A stretch of DNA of 64,000 nt from Adenanthera pavonina (taxonomy: Eukaryota > Streptophyta > Magnoliopsida > Fabales > Fabaceae): assembly GCA_026686845.1 (NCBI GenBank), contig JAIVEN010000011.1:20446501-20510500 (forward strand), read 5' to 3'. Shown piece by piece: positions 20,336 to 33,135 of this stretch; position 1 is the first letter of the stretch, and every line of letters begins with the position of its first letter. The notes beneath the pieces were generated by a model. It ran no database searches, was not told the DNA's origin, and saw only the letters and a program-made list of their open reading frames with translations. Made by a program: the position numbers and the translations under genes.

Positions 20336-22605
20336 TATAACACCCTACCTCCTATCACCTCCAGACTCAACCAACATCAAAATTCAACTAAACACATTCT
20401 CATATCAGCAACTTCCATACTCTGGGGTGAACTTCCGATGTATATAACTTTATGCTTCGACCTCTGATTGACTTGATTCCAACTCCTACAAGTCAATCTA
20501 GTTACAATCTAGCCATAGACACCACTTTCAACTGAATCCAACTCCATATGGAGATTCTATACTTTTGACATCGTTTTGGCCACTTATTGACTAAAACTAA
20601 CCACGAACCATCCCCAATTACCACCAAAGGCAACTGGCCACTTAGAAACCAATCATACAGGTCCAAAACCCCCAAACCAACTTGTCCAAAGAGGTTTTAC
20701 CCTAAAGAAACCACTCCTCTTAGATTTGACCCCTTGGAACCCCAACTAGACAAACGGGCTATAGGCCCCAAACACACCAATCAGGCCCAAATACACCTTT
20801 CATCACACATAGCACATACATATAACAAATAACACATTTTCCACACATAACCGTACATGCATCCATCCATGGCAATATTCCCAATGTCATACATTCATTA
20901 CACAACCTTCTATCCTACTTGGTACAAGATACATTATCCAATATACAAATGATACATAGACTATTTCCATATACGTAGCTACTCCTACGTCTTCACCGGA
21001 CTAGTGCCAGAACTATCACCTAAAAGGTTAGTCATGGGAGAAGGGTGTGAGACAATGTTTCAGTAACTGGGGACAACCACACACATCTATATATACATAT
21101 ATCTCATACAACTCATGAATGTAATATGAATGAATGGTATGCATGTTCTCCCTCATACACGGCTAGAACTAAGAGTTGTCGTCGTCACAAGACATTCAAT
21201 AAATGATTCCCTTCCAACAGTCGGTGAAGACTAATTTCGGGACATCACCAAGCTCACCTTACTCTAATGTAACCCGGCCAATGGTCACACTAGAGCTCGA
21301 ACAATGGCTCTCCTTCCCCTGGACCATCTCAAATTAATGGTGATTTAGGGAAGGTGCATCCCCAAATCCACTGCCACCTAGCTCTCCCAAGGAGAGGATT
21401 TAGTGACAGGGATATCTTATCATATCATATTGCCTTCTGCCACCTGGCTCTCCCATGAAAAGGATTTAGCGACAAGGATCTTTATTATATCATCATCTCA
21501 TATCACATCATCTCATCATCAATCTCTCACTATGCAATCATATGGTGATGATGTCAATGTCATGCCAACATGCCTCTACACATATATATACATCATTATC
21601 ATCACATACATCGTATAGACATGCTAGGATGCAATGGTATGGGGATGCTACATATCACAACATATGCAATCATAACACATCAACTAGCCGTGCATACCAC
21701 GATATATAGAAAAATCATACACATACACAATCAATATCGTGGTATGAAAAGGAACATGCATATATACACAAATATACGTACTATCATATCATACAAACAT
21801 ACACCTTAGGTTGTCAATACCACACACGTAAGTTCCGTGAACTTCTCGAATTGTCCAACACGCGTGAACCTCTCTCAGTTAACCAAACAACCTTCATAAT
21901 AATACAATTTTTCAATTAACACAATAAACCATCAACCAAACATCACAATTCAACCACTTTAGGCCTAACCCAAGGTTCTAACACCCCTTTCATGCATCAT
22001 TAAGCTCCTAGGAATCATTCAAACACTACTTAACCATATACACTTCGAATTCCCAAGAGCCCAAACCGAAAACAACCTAGAGTTAAGCTCTAAACACATA
22101 TAATCCCTTCAAAACTCACATCCAAGCAATAAGAACACCACAACACACTTCCTTAACCCCTTTTCATCTATTTCAATCGGTGGATTTCATCCAAAATCAA
22201 AAATCCAACCTCAAAATCGAAAAATCCCAAATTCCAATCGAAGAAAAATGGAGAGGGAGGAGTAGAGACACCTAATTGAATCCAAGTTCGAAAATCACTC
22301 CCAAAGGCCGAAAATAGTGAACCCTAGCACTGCTCCTCATCACTCCTTCCGTTTTCTTTCTTTGCGATCATCTGAAATGATCCGAATTTAAACAAAAATC
22401 CAGAATCTCATCGCGGCCTCAGTATACCTTGCCGTGGCTACACCAGTTCTCATCCGGAAAGAACCACTAGAATTGGCTCTCGTCGTAGTGGCCCTGCTTC
22501 TCACCGCGGCATGGAGCTCTTCCAGACTCCACTTGAACTTTCCATCGTCCTATTTTCTTCGGTCCTAAACACAACGCCAAGAAAGATAACATGACAGGTG
22601 TTACA
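20336..22605 (-). mobile_element. Ty3/gypsy solo LTR, TSD CTTCC
   Basis: 2270 bp. The left end TATAACACCCTACCTCC and right end GGTGTTACA are the reversed ends of the LTR at 51363-53868. CTTCC is duplicated at 20331-20335 and 22606-22610. The flanks belong to the old copia LTR, so this LTR landed inside it. No interior remains. The open frames here (for example 20587-20832) are accidental: the same stretches carry stops in related LTRs. Confidence 0.93.
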
Positions 22606-22610
22606 CTTCC

Positions 22611-23870
22611 TAAATCCCTTGTGAAATCCCCTCATAAGATAATCTTTTCTCCAGATGAAGATAAGATTGATTACAGTAATTGAACTCTCTAATTTAGAGT
22701 GTATATGAAAGTTGAAGTACAAGATATGAAGTATGTGAGAGCAGAAGACTTTGACTTAAGAATTTAGCAGAGTTTATGTATATACAATATAAAATTATTA
22801 CTCACATCTTCAAATGAAGTTCTATTTATAGATTGATGTCTTAACTATATATTAGAGATAAGATCTAACCGTTAGAGACGTTACCCAACGGTTACTCTAA
22901 AAAACTATCCATTCACCAATCGCATTTAATGCGTCTGACATTTAAAGTTTGAATTTTGGTGTGTCAACAGACAAATTTTGTAGAGACTGTAAGCTAAAGA
23001 CTTTAACATTGAAACTCAAAGTTCGTCTATTTTAAAACAAAGTTCAAACTTTCATCTTTGGCAAATGTTTCTATGTTGGAACATACGAATTTTCAAGTTT
23101 AAAGTTCTTTTGGAAAGTGTGAATAGTTGTTTCATATTACTACAGTGCCTTTGAAGTTTAAATCTTGGTGCCCAAAATTCGTCTGTCAATGGGCAGCTCA
23201 ATATGGTACTATAGTTTTACTTTTTGAAATTCAAATTTTCAAATACCAATGTTCGTCTATTAAAGAAATCTCTTATCATACCTAATTTTCAAAGTTTGAA
23301 TTTCTAAATACTGAAATTTGTATGTTAAAAGACTATCATAACAGTCTTGCAAACTATCTTTCCAAAGTTCGAATTTTCAAAGTCAAAGTTCGTCTGTCAG
23401 AGAACTAACTTAGAACTTTTTCTAAACTTTATTTTCAAATGAACTTTGACATATCTTCAGACGAATTTTTCATTTTTCATAGTTTGTGTTTTACCCGAAA
23501 TTCAAATTTTCAATGATGAAATTCGTCTGTTAGAGAGACCTCTTTTCTGACTAACAGATTTTCACTCCGAAGTTCGAATTTCAGATACCAAAATTGGAAT
23601 TTCCAAAGTAACAAATCAAGTTTAACACTTCAAAATTTATCTGATAGTGGGTATTTTTCAAATACTTCATGAATTATCGTAAAAACACATTTTTAAAACA
23701 TTCTCTTGCAAGATCAAAGTCTTTTACTCATTTGAATTCAATAAGAAATCCTATATCTAATCTTATACTTGTTTTTCTTGGATTTCTTCACTTGAGATTT
23801 TTTGTACACTTTTGATATCTTCCTTCCAAGCTCTAGTTAGTTTGGAATCATCAAAACACTTGATTCAACA
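22611..23870 (-). mobile_element. Old copia solo LTR, segment 3 of 3
   Basis: Reversed, it follows the young LTR from its GGGTATTCACAAGGGGATT region back to its first base. The right end TTTTGATTCAACA-type sequence is the reverse of TGTTGGATCAAG. It then meets AGCTT (23871-23875), completing the TSD with 8151-8155. The CAGACGAA/TTCGAA modules are present but eroded by many substitutions (for example 23040-23600), so this LTR is much older than the element at 8425-20268. Confidence 0.9.
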
Positions 23871-23875
23871 AGCTT

Positions 23876-24397
23876 CAATAACACTAAATGAAGCTTCAAT
23901 ATTCCATTTACATATATTTTAATTGGTGGAATTTGGCCCAAAATGGAAATCCAAGCATATATATGAATTTATCCTCGAAAACCAAAGAGAAAAGAAAGGA
24001 GGAAGAGCAAGAATCACTTACCAACCAAGATTGAAGCCTCCAAGATTCAAAATTCACTCCCCAAGGCCGAAAACCTTGAATCCTAGTAGAGCTCCTTTGT
24101 ATCTCCCTTGATTCCTCTACTGTGCATGATTGAATCTCATCTGATTTAAAGACATTCAACCTCTAGCGCTGCAGTGGGCAATAAGTTTGCTATAGCATGG
24201 AGTCCTTCTGTTTGAAAAACACTAAACCTCCTCGATTCATTCTCTTATGCGACCCTACTTCTCGCCACAATGTAGAGTGCTTTTGCCTCCTACTTGTTCT
24301 TCTATAGTCCTAGTTCATCTAGTCCTTCACACATCATCAATTGTACCTCTTGTTAGAACGAGACTACATCTAGGATAGTATGTTGAGGGTTATTACA
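23876..24397 (-). mobile_element. Ty3/gypsy 3' LTR, inner part (continues 6160-8155)
   Basis: Reversed, it matches the first 520 or so bases of the LTR at 51363. The region near 23990-24090 corresponds to the ...GATTCTTACTCC... and GGCCGAAAA blocks also seen at 22200-22330. It ends GGGTTATTACA, the reversed LTR start, immediately followed by a reversed polypurine tract. It identifies the long-split LTR as the 3' LTR of the minus-strand element whose interior begins at 24398. Confidence 0.85.
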
Positions 24398-24408
24398 TTC
24401 TCCCCTCC
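24398..24408 (-). other. Polypurine tract of the minus-strand gypsy element
   Basis: TTCTCCCCTCC reads GGAGGGGAGAA on the minus strand, directly before the LTR. This is the canonical plus-strand primer position. Confidence 0.8.
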
Positions 24409-24429
24409 TTATAAAAATTTAGTCCTCAA

Positions 24430-25939
24430 AATTTCGAACTCCTTTGCATGGATTCTTTCATCTGCCCGTGACGTCATTCGATGTCAGGCTACTCCACAAC
24501 ACCTTTACTAGTTTGATAGTCTTATTCTTAGTTGCTTCACTTTTACATCGGTAATTTGCTGCAGCATGACTTCAAAAGTCATATCCCCTCACAATTGAAC
24601 TCCGTTATCATCAATTATGTGAGACAGATTAGGATGGTACTTCTTAAGTTGAGACACGTGAAAAACATCATGTAATCTTGCGAGATTAGGTGGTAGCACC
24701 GACCAATAAGCCATTGGTCTAATTTACTCTAGGATCTTATATGGATCCATATATCGAGGAGTGAGCTTCTTCGCTCGAATTGATCTTCCAATACCCGTGG
24801 TAGAAGTAACCTTAAAAAATACATGATCTCTAGCGTCAAATTCCAAGGATCTTCTCCTTCGATCTGCATAGGTCTTCTACTGACTCTGGGGAGTTAGAAG
24901 TTTATGTCAAATGCTCTCTATTTGTTGATAGGTTTGGTCCATGATATTTAGGCCCAATAAGCTTCGTTCACTCAATTTAACCCAACACAACAGTGATCTA
25001 CACTTTTTGCCATATAAAGCTTCATAGGGAGTCATTTGCAAGCTTGAGTGGTAGCTATTGTTGTAGGCAAACTCAACCAACGGTAGATATTGTTTCCCAA
25101 TTGTCTTTATTCTCCAGAACATAAGCTCACAGCATGTCTTCTAGAGTTTGTATTGTTCTTTTAGTCTGCCCATCATATTGAGGATAATAGGCTATACTGA
25201 AATTTCAACCTCATCCCCGTGGCCTTCCTAAGGGACTTTTAGAACTAAGATATAAACTTAGGAACTTTGTCTTACACAATACTCATTGGAACTCCATGCA
25301 GTCTCATGAGTTCATTCACATATAATTGGGCCAATTTTTCCACAGTAATGGTCTCCTTAATTGGAAGAAAATGGGCTGACTTCATTTATCTATCTATAAT
25401 CACCTATATTGCATTGTGCCCTCAAGAGGTCCTTGGTAACCCCATCACAAAATCCATGGAGATATTGTCCTATTTCTACTCTAGAATCTGCAAAGGTTGC
25501 AGCAAACCTGCTTGTAGTTGATGCTCAATCTTCATTTTCTGACAAACTTGTCATCTTACTACATACTCTACAATATCCTTCTTCATTCCTAGCCACTAGT
25601 ACCCTTAATTCAAATCTTGGTACATTTTAGTGGTACCTGGGTGAATAGTATACTTGCTTTTATGAGCTTCTTTCAGAATAGTTTCTTGCAACCCCATAAC
25701 ATTTGGCACATAAATTCAACCACGGTACCGGATGATACAATCTTCTAATATATCAAAGTTCTGAGGTTCTGCCATTTCAATTCTTTCTTGAATGCCTAAA
25801 AGATGGTTATCCTAAACTATGCAAAGCAAATATTTCTCAACGAATCACTTGACACATTAATAGACCCTAGTACAGGAACACTAGGGTATACATTGATGAA
25901 TAATTTTATATCTCTCAGGCTTTCAAGCAACTGTTGTTA
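24430..25939 (-). pseudogene. pol: Ty3/gypsy pol remnant: integrase to C-terminus
   Basis: Read on the minus strand, it matches the 3' half of the pol at 62270-63687 but is riddled with stops and shifts. The clearest piece is 24907-25122: an integrase segment with PLVEFAYNNSYHSSLQ, MTPYEALYGKKCRSLLCW and IMDQTYQQIES. The upstream part (25260-25900) corresponds to integrase with its zinc region, and 24430-24660 to the decayed chromodomain-like tail. The reading is cut by a solo LTR at 25940 and resumes at 28889. It is not functional. Confidence 0.85.
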
Positions 25940-28883
25940 TGTAACACCTTACTTTTGTCTATATTTTTTCATATATTATAGTATGTACAATGTCCAAATA
26001 ACTCATATTAAGAGCTTGAACCATTAATAGGACCAAAATATTTGAATAAAAAAAACGTGGTACTATTCATTTGATTCTCAAGTTTTTGGACGAACTTTGA
26101 AAAATCATAACTTAATCCAGAAAAATCGTATCAATTTGGTTCAAGTCTCTAAATAAAGCTAGAAATATGATATAGAAGATAAAAATATCAAAATTTCCTT
26201 TAACCTGACCAATTAGTACAGTTATTATTCAAACTTACACTGTATAAATGGTCATTTCTCTCTTTTCTAGGAATTTGGCTGTAACTTTAAAAATTTATAT
26301 CTAACTCTATACTAAGCCAAATCATGTATTCTATATTCCATTAGAAAGATATATATGTATAATTACCTTCATAGTTTTCTTATACATTTATTTAGTCTAG
26401 ACAGGGCACAACATCAATTTGAATCACTAAGGATCAAAATATCACTTTTACTGGAACAGTCTTGGGAAAACTTCTATATCTCTCATTGTACAACTCCAAT
26501 TGAATTCAAACTAGTGGCATATTGAACTTAAAACACAGATCGTTTCAAAAATGTAAATTACTAAATTTTTGGAGCTCTGTACAATTTTATATTTCCTTTC
26601 AAAGTAAGTGGTACTAACAGTGAAATTCGCAGCTTTTACTTTACTGTCCAGTTTTGACCCTTAACTTCAAAAATATACTATAAATTGTACACATATTCAA
26701 ATTAAGTGTTCTTTAGCTCATTGGAAAGTTTGTTCTCTCTAGTTTCAGATAATATATAACACTTGACTTACTTGCTTGTCTCAGGAAAATAGTATTGACT
26801 TCACTTTCATTACTACCAAATGAACTTCTAGCAATATAACATGGCAAAGTAGACTTCATAACAAGCTCACATGATCATTTCATATTTCAAATCCATGCCA
26901 AACATTTCATAATGCTCATAAGGAGATAATAGCACAATGGCACAGATCTAAAAGCATATACATGTTTTTATACATAATTTTAAAATATACACTCATAGCT
27001 TGAAAACACCATCAAGCATCATTTTCTTCTTCATTCTCCTTGCCTTTTCTTTGGACTCCTTTGCCATAGCTTGTACCTAATCATTTGGGATACTTGAGGG
27101 GATGAGATTGGGGGCAATCTCAGTAGCAAGTTACATTTCATGCAATTATGCCAATCATGTCAAATAACTCACATTTGATCACATATAATCACATCAATCA
27201 CCTTTAAACAATAAATTGCCACATTGGTCATAAAAAAATTCGGCAGCATAACGGCTTAGAAAATGGACATCCCGGGGAATAAAACCCCTCATTTTACAGC
27301 CAAGACCAATCAAAGAAATCACAATTGCAATATGGCAACACAATTTAATCATAGAAGGACAATAAAAGAACATAAAGTAAGAATATGAAACTTAGCTACC
27401 TTGAAGCATTCCTTTGGCTCTTCCTCTTGAATCTAATGCTTCCACTAGCCTCCTTAGGCTTCCTCAAGTCCCTAACATTATTCAACACATGCTCAAGCCA
27501 CTGATTTCATGGCTAATCACAAAAAGTTCTCATAAAACTCTTGAAACCCTTAAACTCCCAAACTTTTTATCTTAAGCTCTATCTTTGAGCAACACTTGTT
27601 CTTGAGGTTTTTCATCATGGGAAATTCATTTTTACCATCAAATGCATGAAAATCCAGCTCCTTCCCACCTTATTGGTCTGACCAAAATCTGCTCTTAAGA
27701 GGAAGAAATTGGTTTTTTCACAAACTTGCTTAGAACATACCATACTTGTTTCCTTTAGTAAAATCTCATGCTTTCTCCTGATTTTATGGTTTAAAAACAA
27801 CTTTCCTTCCCATTAATCATGGTTGGCCAGATTAGAACAGTGGATGAAGGAGAGAAAATTTCAAGGGAATTAACTCATAGAGCTTAGAAACTATACTAGA
27901 ACACTTAAAGAACACAAGAGGTTTGCTTACCAATTTTCCTTGCTTTTCTTCCTTATTTTTTCTTCTCTTTTTCTTTCCTCCTTCACCCCACGTAGCTTCC
28001 CTTTCTTTCACCTTTGCTGCAGCTTCTCTTTCCCCTTTCTAAGTGTCCAAAACGTCCAACTTGAGGGGGCAAAAGTAAAAGAAGCCAACCAATGAAATTA
28101 TGCCACCTAAGCTTCTTGATTTTTCTTGAAAATGACATAATTAATTGAATAATATAATTCTATCATGTGCAGCTTGTTGGCCACGAAATAGGGAGTATTT
28201 TGGTCCAAAAATTTCAGATATTTACTTATCTAAATATATCCTGAACCGGTCTGGACAAATAAAGTTACTTTAACGGTATATTTTACTATTATTGGGATAC
28301 TAATTATAATTATATTGGGATATAAAATTACCATAATATACTTATCCCAATGGGTCCAAATATAAGATCCACACATTTTTCTTGAATAAATACTGCTTCT
28401 TCCTGCAGTCCAGACTGACATCTATCAGGTAAGACATTAATATTAAATTATAATTACCCAATAAATATTATTTTGATCTTAATAAATTCCATACTATATT
28501 CCAATGGTCTTAGCTCATTGAGAGCTTCATTTTGACTATAATTTTTCATATTTACAAAAATACCCTTGACCCGAGACATATTTATAATTTTTAAAACTTT
28601 CGAGTCATTAGGTGTAATTTTTCCCAAAATTCATAAAATTTGTTTCAATTCCTTCGTACGTCCACCGCCTTTCTTCTTCTTTCTTCTTCGTTCTTCTCAT
28701 CTCTATTTTTTTCCTTTTCTTTTCAGGGGTAAAATGATTATTTTCTTATTTTTTCTTTTGACCGAGATAATTGACCTCTTTATCTTATATTATGTAAAAC
28801 GGTGTATATCCGTTTTTGCAAATTTCTTATAAATTTTGAAATATTAAGCTTTAAATATTTAAGAGAATTTTCAGGATATTACA
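25940..28883 (-). mobile_element. Solo LTR inside gypsy pol, TSD TGTTA/TGTTC
   Basis: The unit runs from TGTAACACCTTAC to GGATATTACA. Reversed, it starts TGTAATATCCTGAAAATTCTC, close to the LTR at 1576 (TGTAATATCCCAAAATTTC), and both share the ACCGTTTT and GGGATGTCCATTTT blocks. The five bases on each side are TGTTA (25935-25939) and TGTTC (28884-28888), one mismatch apart. Gypsy pol sequence continues collinearly across the insert. At 2.9 kb it is somewhat longer than its relative. No coding interior is seen. Confidence 0.82.
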
Positions 28884-28888
28884 TGTTC

Positions 28889-29545
28889 CCTCATTATCAT
28901 GATAGCTATATTGATCGACTTCCTGTTTAATACATCCACCACTACATTGGCCTTCCTAGGATGATACTTGAAAGCAAATTTATAATCCTTTAGGAACTCT
29001 ACCCATCGGCTTTGTCTCATATTCAACTCCTTCTGATCAAAAAGACATTTCAAGCTCTTGTGATCACTGAACACCTCGAACTAAGCACCATAGAGATGAT
29101 GCCTCTATAACTTTAAGGTAAACACCATAGCCACTAGCTCAAGGTCATGAGTATAATAGTTCTCCTCATGGGGTTTCAACTACCTTGATGTGTAGGCCGT
29201 AACTCTTCCTTACTGCATCAACACACACCCAAAACCCTTTTTAGAGTCATCCGTATAAACTATGAATGGCTCAAAAGGGTTAGGAATGATCAACACTATG
29301 GTGGATGCCAGACTAATCTTCAGTTCTTGGAATGTTCTCTCACACCTGTCATCTCAAATGAAATGTCTATCCTTGCAGGTTAGTCTAGTCAATGGTATAA
29401 CAAGTTCAGAGAATCATTTAATGAACCTTTGATAATAGCCTGTCAACCCCAAGAAGCTACTCGGTCACTGATTGTGGCCTTTCCCAATTTAACACTGCTT
29501 CTATTTTCCTATGATCCACTGCTACACCTTCTTGAGAAATTAGTT
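28889..29545 (-). pseudogene. pol: Ty3/gypsy pol remnant: RNase H and end of reverse transcriptase
   Basis: The minus strand gives MFSDHKSLKCLFDQKELNMRQ and FKYHPRKANVVVDVLNRKS (28871-29074), the RNase H motifs also seen at 61985-62125. Upstream on the minus strand come the EENYYTHDLELVAMVF-like and YYQRFIK-like regions with stops. Homology ends abruptly at about 29545, where the rest of reverse transcriptase, protease, gag and the 5' LTR should follow. That half is absent from the window, so the element was truncated. Confidence 0.82.
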
Positions 29546-29982
29546 AATGTTCAAATAACATTTATATTACATTTATCTAAATAGTTACCGTGATTAGACA
29601 AATAAACTTTTAAAATAAGAAATTGATTAAAGGACAAATAATTGTAAATATATAAATAAAAAAAATGTGTCTAAGACCAATTCCTTCATTAAGAGAATAG
29701 AAGTTTCATATTTAGTTTAGCTTATTTGTTGGAAAATATAAAAATATCCCGGTTCATACAAATTTATTACATATATAAAGCTAGGTGGAATTGGAAAAAA
29801 TGTGTGAGGCCACCTCAACATGGACTCAAAAAAGGGAAGATTGATTATACTCTAGCCATGTGGCATCTGAGGTGCACATATGGATGTTAATTTATAATTT
29901 TTATATTAATTACATTAATATGGTCAATCATGTAGTACCTGCAGTTTTTAAAAATTATGTAACTACTAAGTTTTAAAAAATA
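29546..29982. other. AT-rich intergenic stretch, nothing recognised
   Basis: No coding potential, no terminal repeats and no homology to other parts of the window were found by reading. Confidence 0.5.
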
Positions 29983-30238
29983 CTTTTTTCATCCTATATT
30001 ATAAGGCAACAAATGAGTTTTTTTTATTTCATACAACATGGTCATATTTGTCACTTTTACTCCTTATTAATGTAATGTATAGTATTATAAATTATGTTAG
30101 AATTATAAAAAGATGAGTATTTAATAGGGGTAAAATATGAATATTTAGGTTTTTTTTAAAGAATTTAAGGATATTATTTTCATTTTTTTCATATGCTTAA
30201 AACCTCAAATGTTGCCTTATCATATGAGATAAAGGAAG
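29983..30238. mobile_element. Stowaway-like MITE, TA target duplication
   Basis: Imperfect terminal inverted repeats: CATCCTATATTATAAGGCAAC near the left end against GTTGCCTTATCATATGAGAT near the right, flanked by TA at 29981-29982 and 30239-30240. About 256 bp and non-coding. The ends are decayed versions of CTCCCTCCRTCC. Confidence 0.75.
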
Positions 30239-30689
30239 TAATTTTACTATATGACCAAAATTCCGACATGTTGTAATTTCTATTAAATGAATATTTATCC
30301 CTCAAATTTATTTATATTATTTGAAAGGTTGGTTTTATCTTCAAATAAGTACACGAACCCTCATTTATCATTTGCATTTATATTTGTGAATATATTTTCA
30401 TTAATTGTTAATTGTGCGGCTTTTAGGGGCGGAATGATACTCATGAAATAGTAATTCAAATATAAATCCTTATTTGACCTACTAAATAATAATCCACGAT
30501 CATCTATATTTGCCAATTAATGTCGGTTACATTTATATTTATGAAATATTTCTTAATAATGAATATTTAATTATTTTCAAATTAATCATCAATGTCATAA
30601 AGTTTTTCCTTGTTGTCATCAAATAGAATTGATGGGAATCATCTCCAGTCAATCTGCAATTAAGGAAAATTAATTGCCTTTGCTAAATA

Positions 30690-30975
30690 GTCTTCCTATT
30701 CCTTTATATAAGTCACATTCTAAAAAGATTCCATGATTCCAAATATAACTCACTTTACAAAAGTTTATAAAGTATTAATTACTTTATTCCAAAAATGCTA
30801 TTCTTGAAAATTGTTTTATAGAGTATTGATTATTTTAGAAAGTTTAAATATATTATATTAATTAAGGATAAAGATGGAAACCAAAGCAAATATTAGACAA
30901 TTTTATTAATGCAACTAACATTTATTGGTTTTTGTGAGTTAGTTAAAAGTGACTTATATTAAGAGTTAAAGGGAG
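30690..30975 (-). mobile_element. Stowaway-like MITE, same family as 5328-5602
   Basis: In reverse it shares AAGTCACATTC near one end and AGTTAGTTAAAAGTGACTTA plus GGGAG at the other with the MITE at 5328-5602. TA flanks it at 30688-30689 and 30976-30977. 286 bp, non-coding. Confidence 0.78.
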
Positions 30976-30999
30976 TATGTAACTATTATGTTCTATATT

Positions 31000-32140
31000 T
31001 CACACTATATATACAATTTGTGAATTCTATTGCATTACTCACATCCATTTACAATACCCATGTATATGCGAAATGATTGGAAATAATTCCTCTTAGGAAT
31101 CATCAAGGAATCTCATACTGGCGGTGAATGGGGGCTACTCCGGCCAGGGGAAGCTGTGGAAGATTGGAGGAGCATAAAAACAAGCTAGTTTTAATTATTT
31201 TTTTGTCTCCTATATTGATTAATTATATTAATATATAATTCAAGTTTTTTTAATCTAATTTTGATTACATTTGTTTTGGCCAATATATTTTTTGGATAAG
31301 GAGGAGAATACAAACAAGCACCATATTACAGGTCAGCGGCTACAAAATGTTCTGAAAACAGCATATCCCTCCACATCCTTGCAAGAGATTCTGGGACACC
31401 AGATTACAAGCCAGTGGCTCCGTTTGTTATGGCCGATATTATTTTGATAAATGACAATATAATTTGATAAGGTAGGATATCTATCACTAAAGTTTTGTTG
31501 CTTCTCGGCTATGGTATTTTTGTTTAAATATTTCTTGCAGGTACTTATCATTCATCAGTGTTACCTAAAGTATATCAGTTTGTTCACTAGTCAATGTTGG
31601 GCTTAAAATTTCCATGGGAATGTGGTGTTCGAAAGCTGTGATGAGAGACTGATTCCATTATGATATCTTGTAGGATATTTTGAAAACATTGGGAAGAAGA
31701 GTAAATTGTGGAAGTCAAAAATATTATTGAGACTTGGAGGTATCTTTGCACTTTATCCCTATGCAGCAAAACTTTGATGCTGATGAACTAGCGAAGGTAA
31801 ATTGTATTGTATTATTTATCTTTTGATTAACATTTAATAGTATGATACACTTCAAACATAATGGATTATATTTTTCAAAATGTAAAATAATAATGTGAAA
31901 ATTATTTTATTACATTTGAAATTATTTATTAAAATTTGACTTAAATAATCATTAATTTGAATCAATAAAGAGTTGGGAAAGAAGAATTAATTGAGCATTT
32001 TTATTTATCGTTTTTTACCAACAACAAGCATTTTTTGTTGGAAAAAATTTGAAGTTGATTATTTACAATTTACTATGGATTCATAATTTATTGCGAACAG
32101 GTAAATATTAATTTGTAATAATGTAATTAATGTAAAACCA
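31000..32140. other. Unassigned stretch with a possible exon-like remnant (31330-31800)
   Basis: Mostly AT-rich. A less AT-rich block at 31100-31180 and one at 31330-31430 stand out. The latter can be read on the plus strand without stops (GQRLQNVLKTAYPSTSLQE...). A TTGCAG acceptor-like site lies near 31540 and a GCGAAGGTAAAT donor-like site near 31795. I recognise no protein family. It could be a decayed gene or captured fragment, or chance. I do not call a gene. Confidence 0.25.
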
Positions 32141-32396
32141 CTCCCTCCGTCCCAAAACTATTAATTATAATTTAATGTTGTGATACGCACGTTAAGAAAG
32201 CTATAATTCATGTAAAATAATATTATGTAATAGCTAAAATACTCTTATTTAAAAATTGTTGAGATTGAAGTAAATTAAAAAAGAGTATGTAAAAGATAAA
32301 AGAGAGAGAAAATTGAAATTAATAAATGGGGTATGGTTTGAAAAAAATTAATTATGCATTGATTTCTAAAACAATAGTTTTTTGGGAGATAATAGA
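32141..32396. mobile_element. Probable MITE with CTCCCTCCGTCCC end
   Basis: The left end CTCCCTCCGTCCCAAAACTA is typical of plant MITEs. The right end is eroded: CAATAGTTTTTTGGGAGATAATAG pairs partly with it when reversed (18 of about 24 bases by eye). I found no clear TA pair, so the right boundary is uncertain. Confidence 0.5.
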
Positions 32397-32730
32397 AATT
32401 CCAACACAACAATGGTTTTGGAACTATATGTTTTTATTTTCACTATAAAAATTATTTTAAATAAACATGCTGAAATAATTTATGCATATTTATTATCAAG
32501 TGTGATATAGTGACTAATTTCTGCATATTTATTTTATTTTTTCCTAGATTTCTGCATATTTATATTAAAATAATCTCTAGATATTTTAATTAAATATATT
32601 CACTAATATCCATTCTCCAACAAAAAAAATTCTTACTCATGAAATTGCCTCATTAGCTGGAGTTGATAGATTTAAGTAAAATTGCACTTGATAATATTAA
32701 ATTACTATGTAGACCTTCAATAAGTCATAT

Positions 32731-32878
32731 TGTTTTTTCTGGACACTTAGACGGGTATATGAAAATTACTATTATAAATTGAGTCAAGGCTTCCATTTAG
32801 TATGTGTTTTTTCTGGACACATAGACGGGTATATGAAAATTACTATTATAAATTGAGTCAAGGCTTCCATTTAGTATG
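32731..32878. repeat. Tandem duplication, 74-bp unit, two copies
   Basis: Units 32731-32804 and 32805-32878 are nearly identical; the visible difference is ACACTTAG against ACACATAG. Non-coding. Confidence 0.9.
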
Positions 32879-33135
32879 TGGTGAAGGCAATTTCCTATAT
32901 TCGGGTTAAAAATAAAAGAAGGTTATTCCCTATAAATAAAAGTCAAGGCTAAATTAATTAAGTTTGTTGTGTCCCGTGTTTAAAGTAGACAATATTTGAA
33001 AAATCTTGTAATAATTTAGAGTAATAACTTTTGATTTTATATATACTTTGAATTAAGTCATATTGTTTGATTATGTGGTATATTCTTTTATCAAGTTTTG
33101 TCAAAAATAATTTTACTTACCATTAAATTGTTTAG

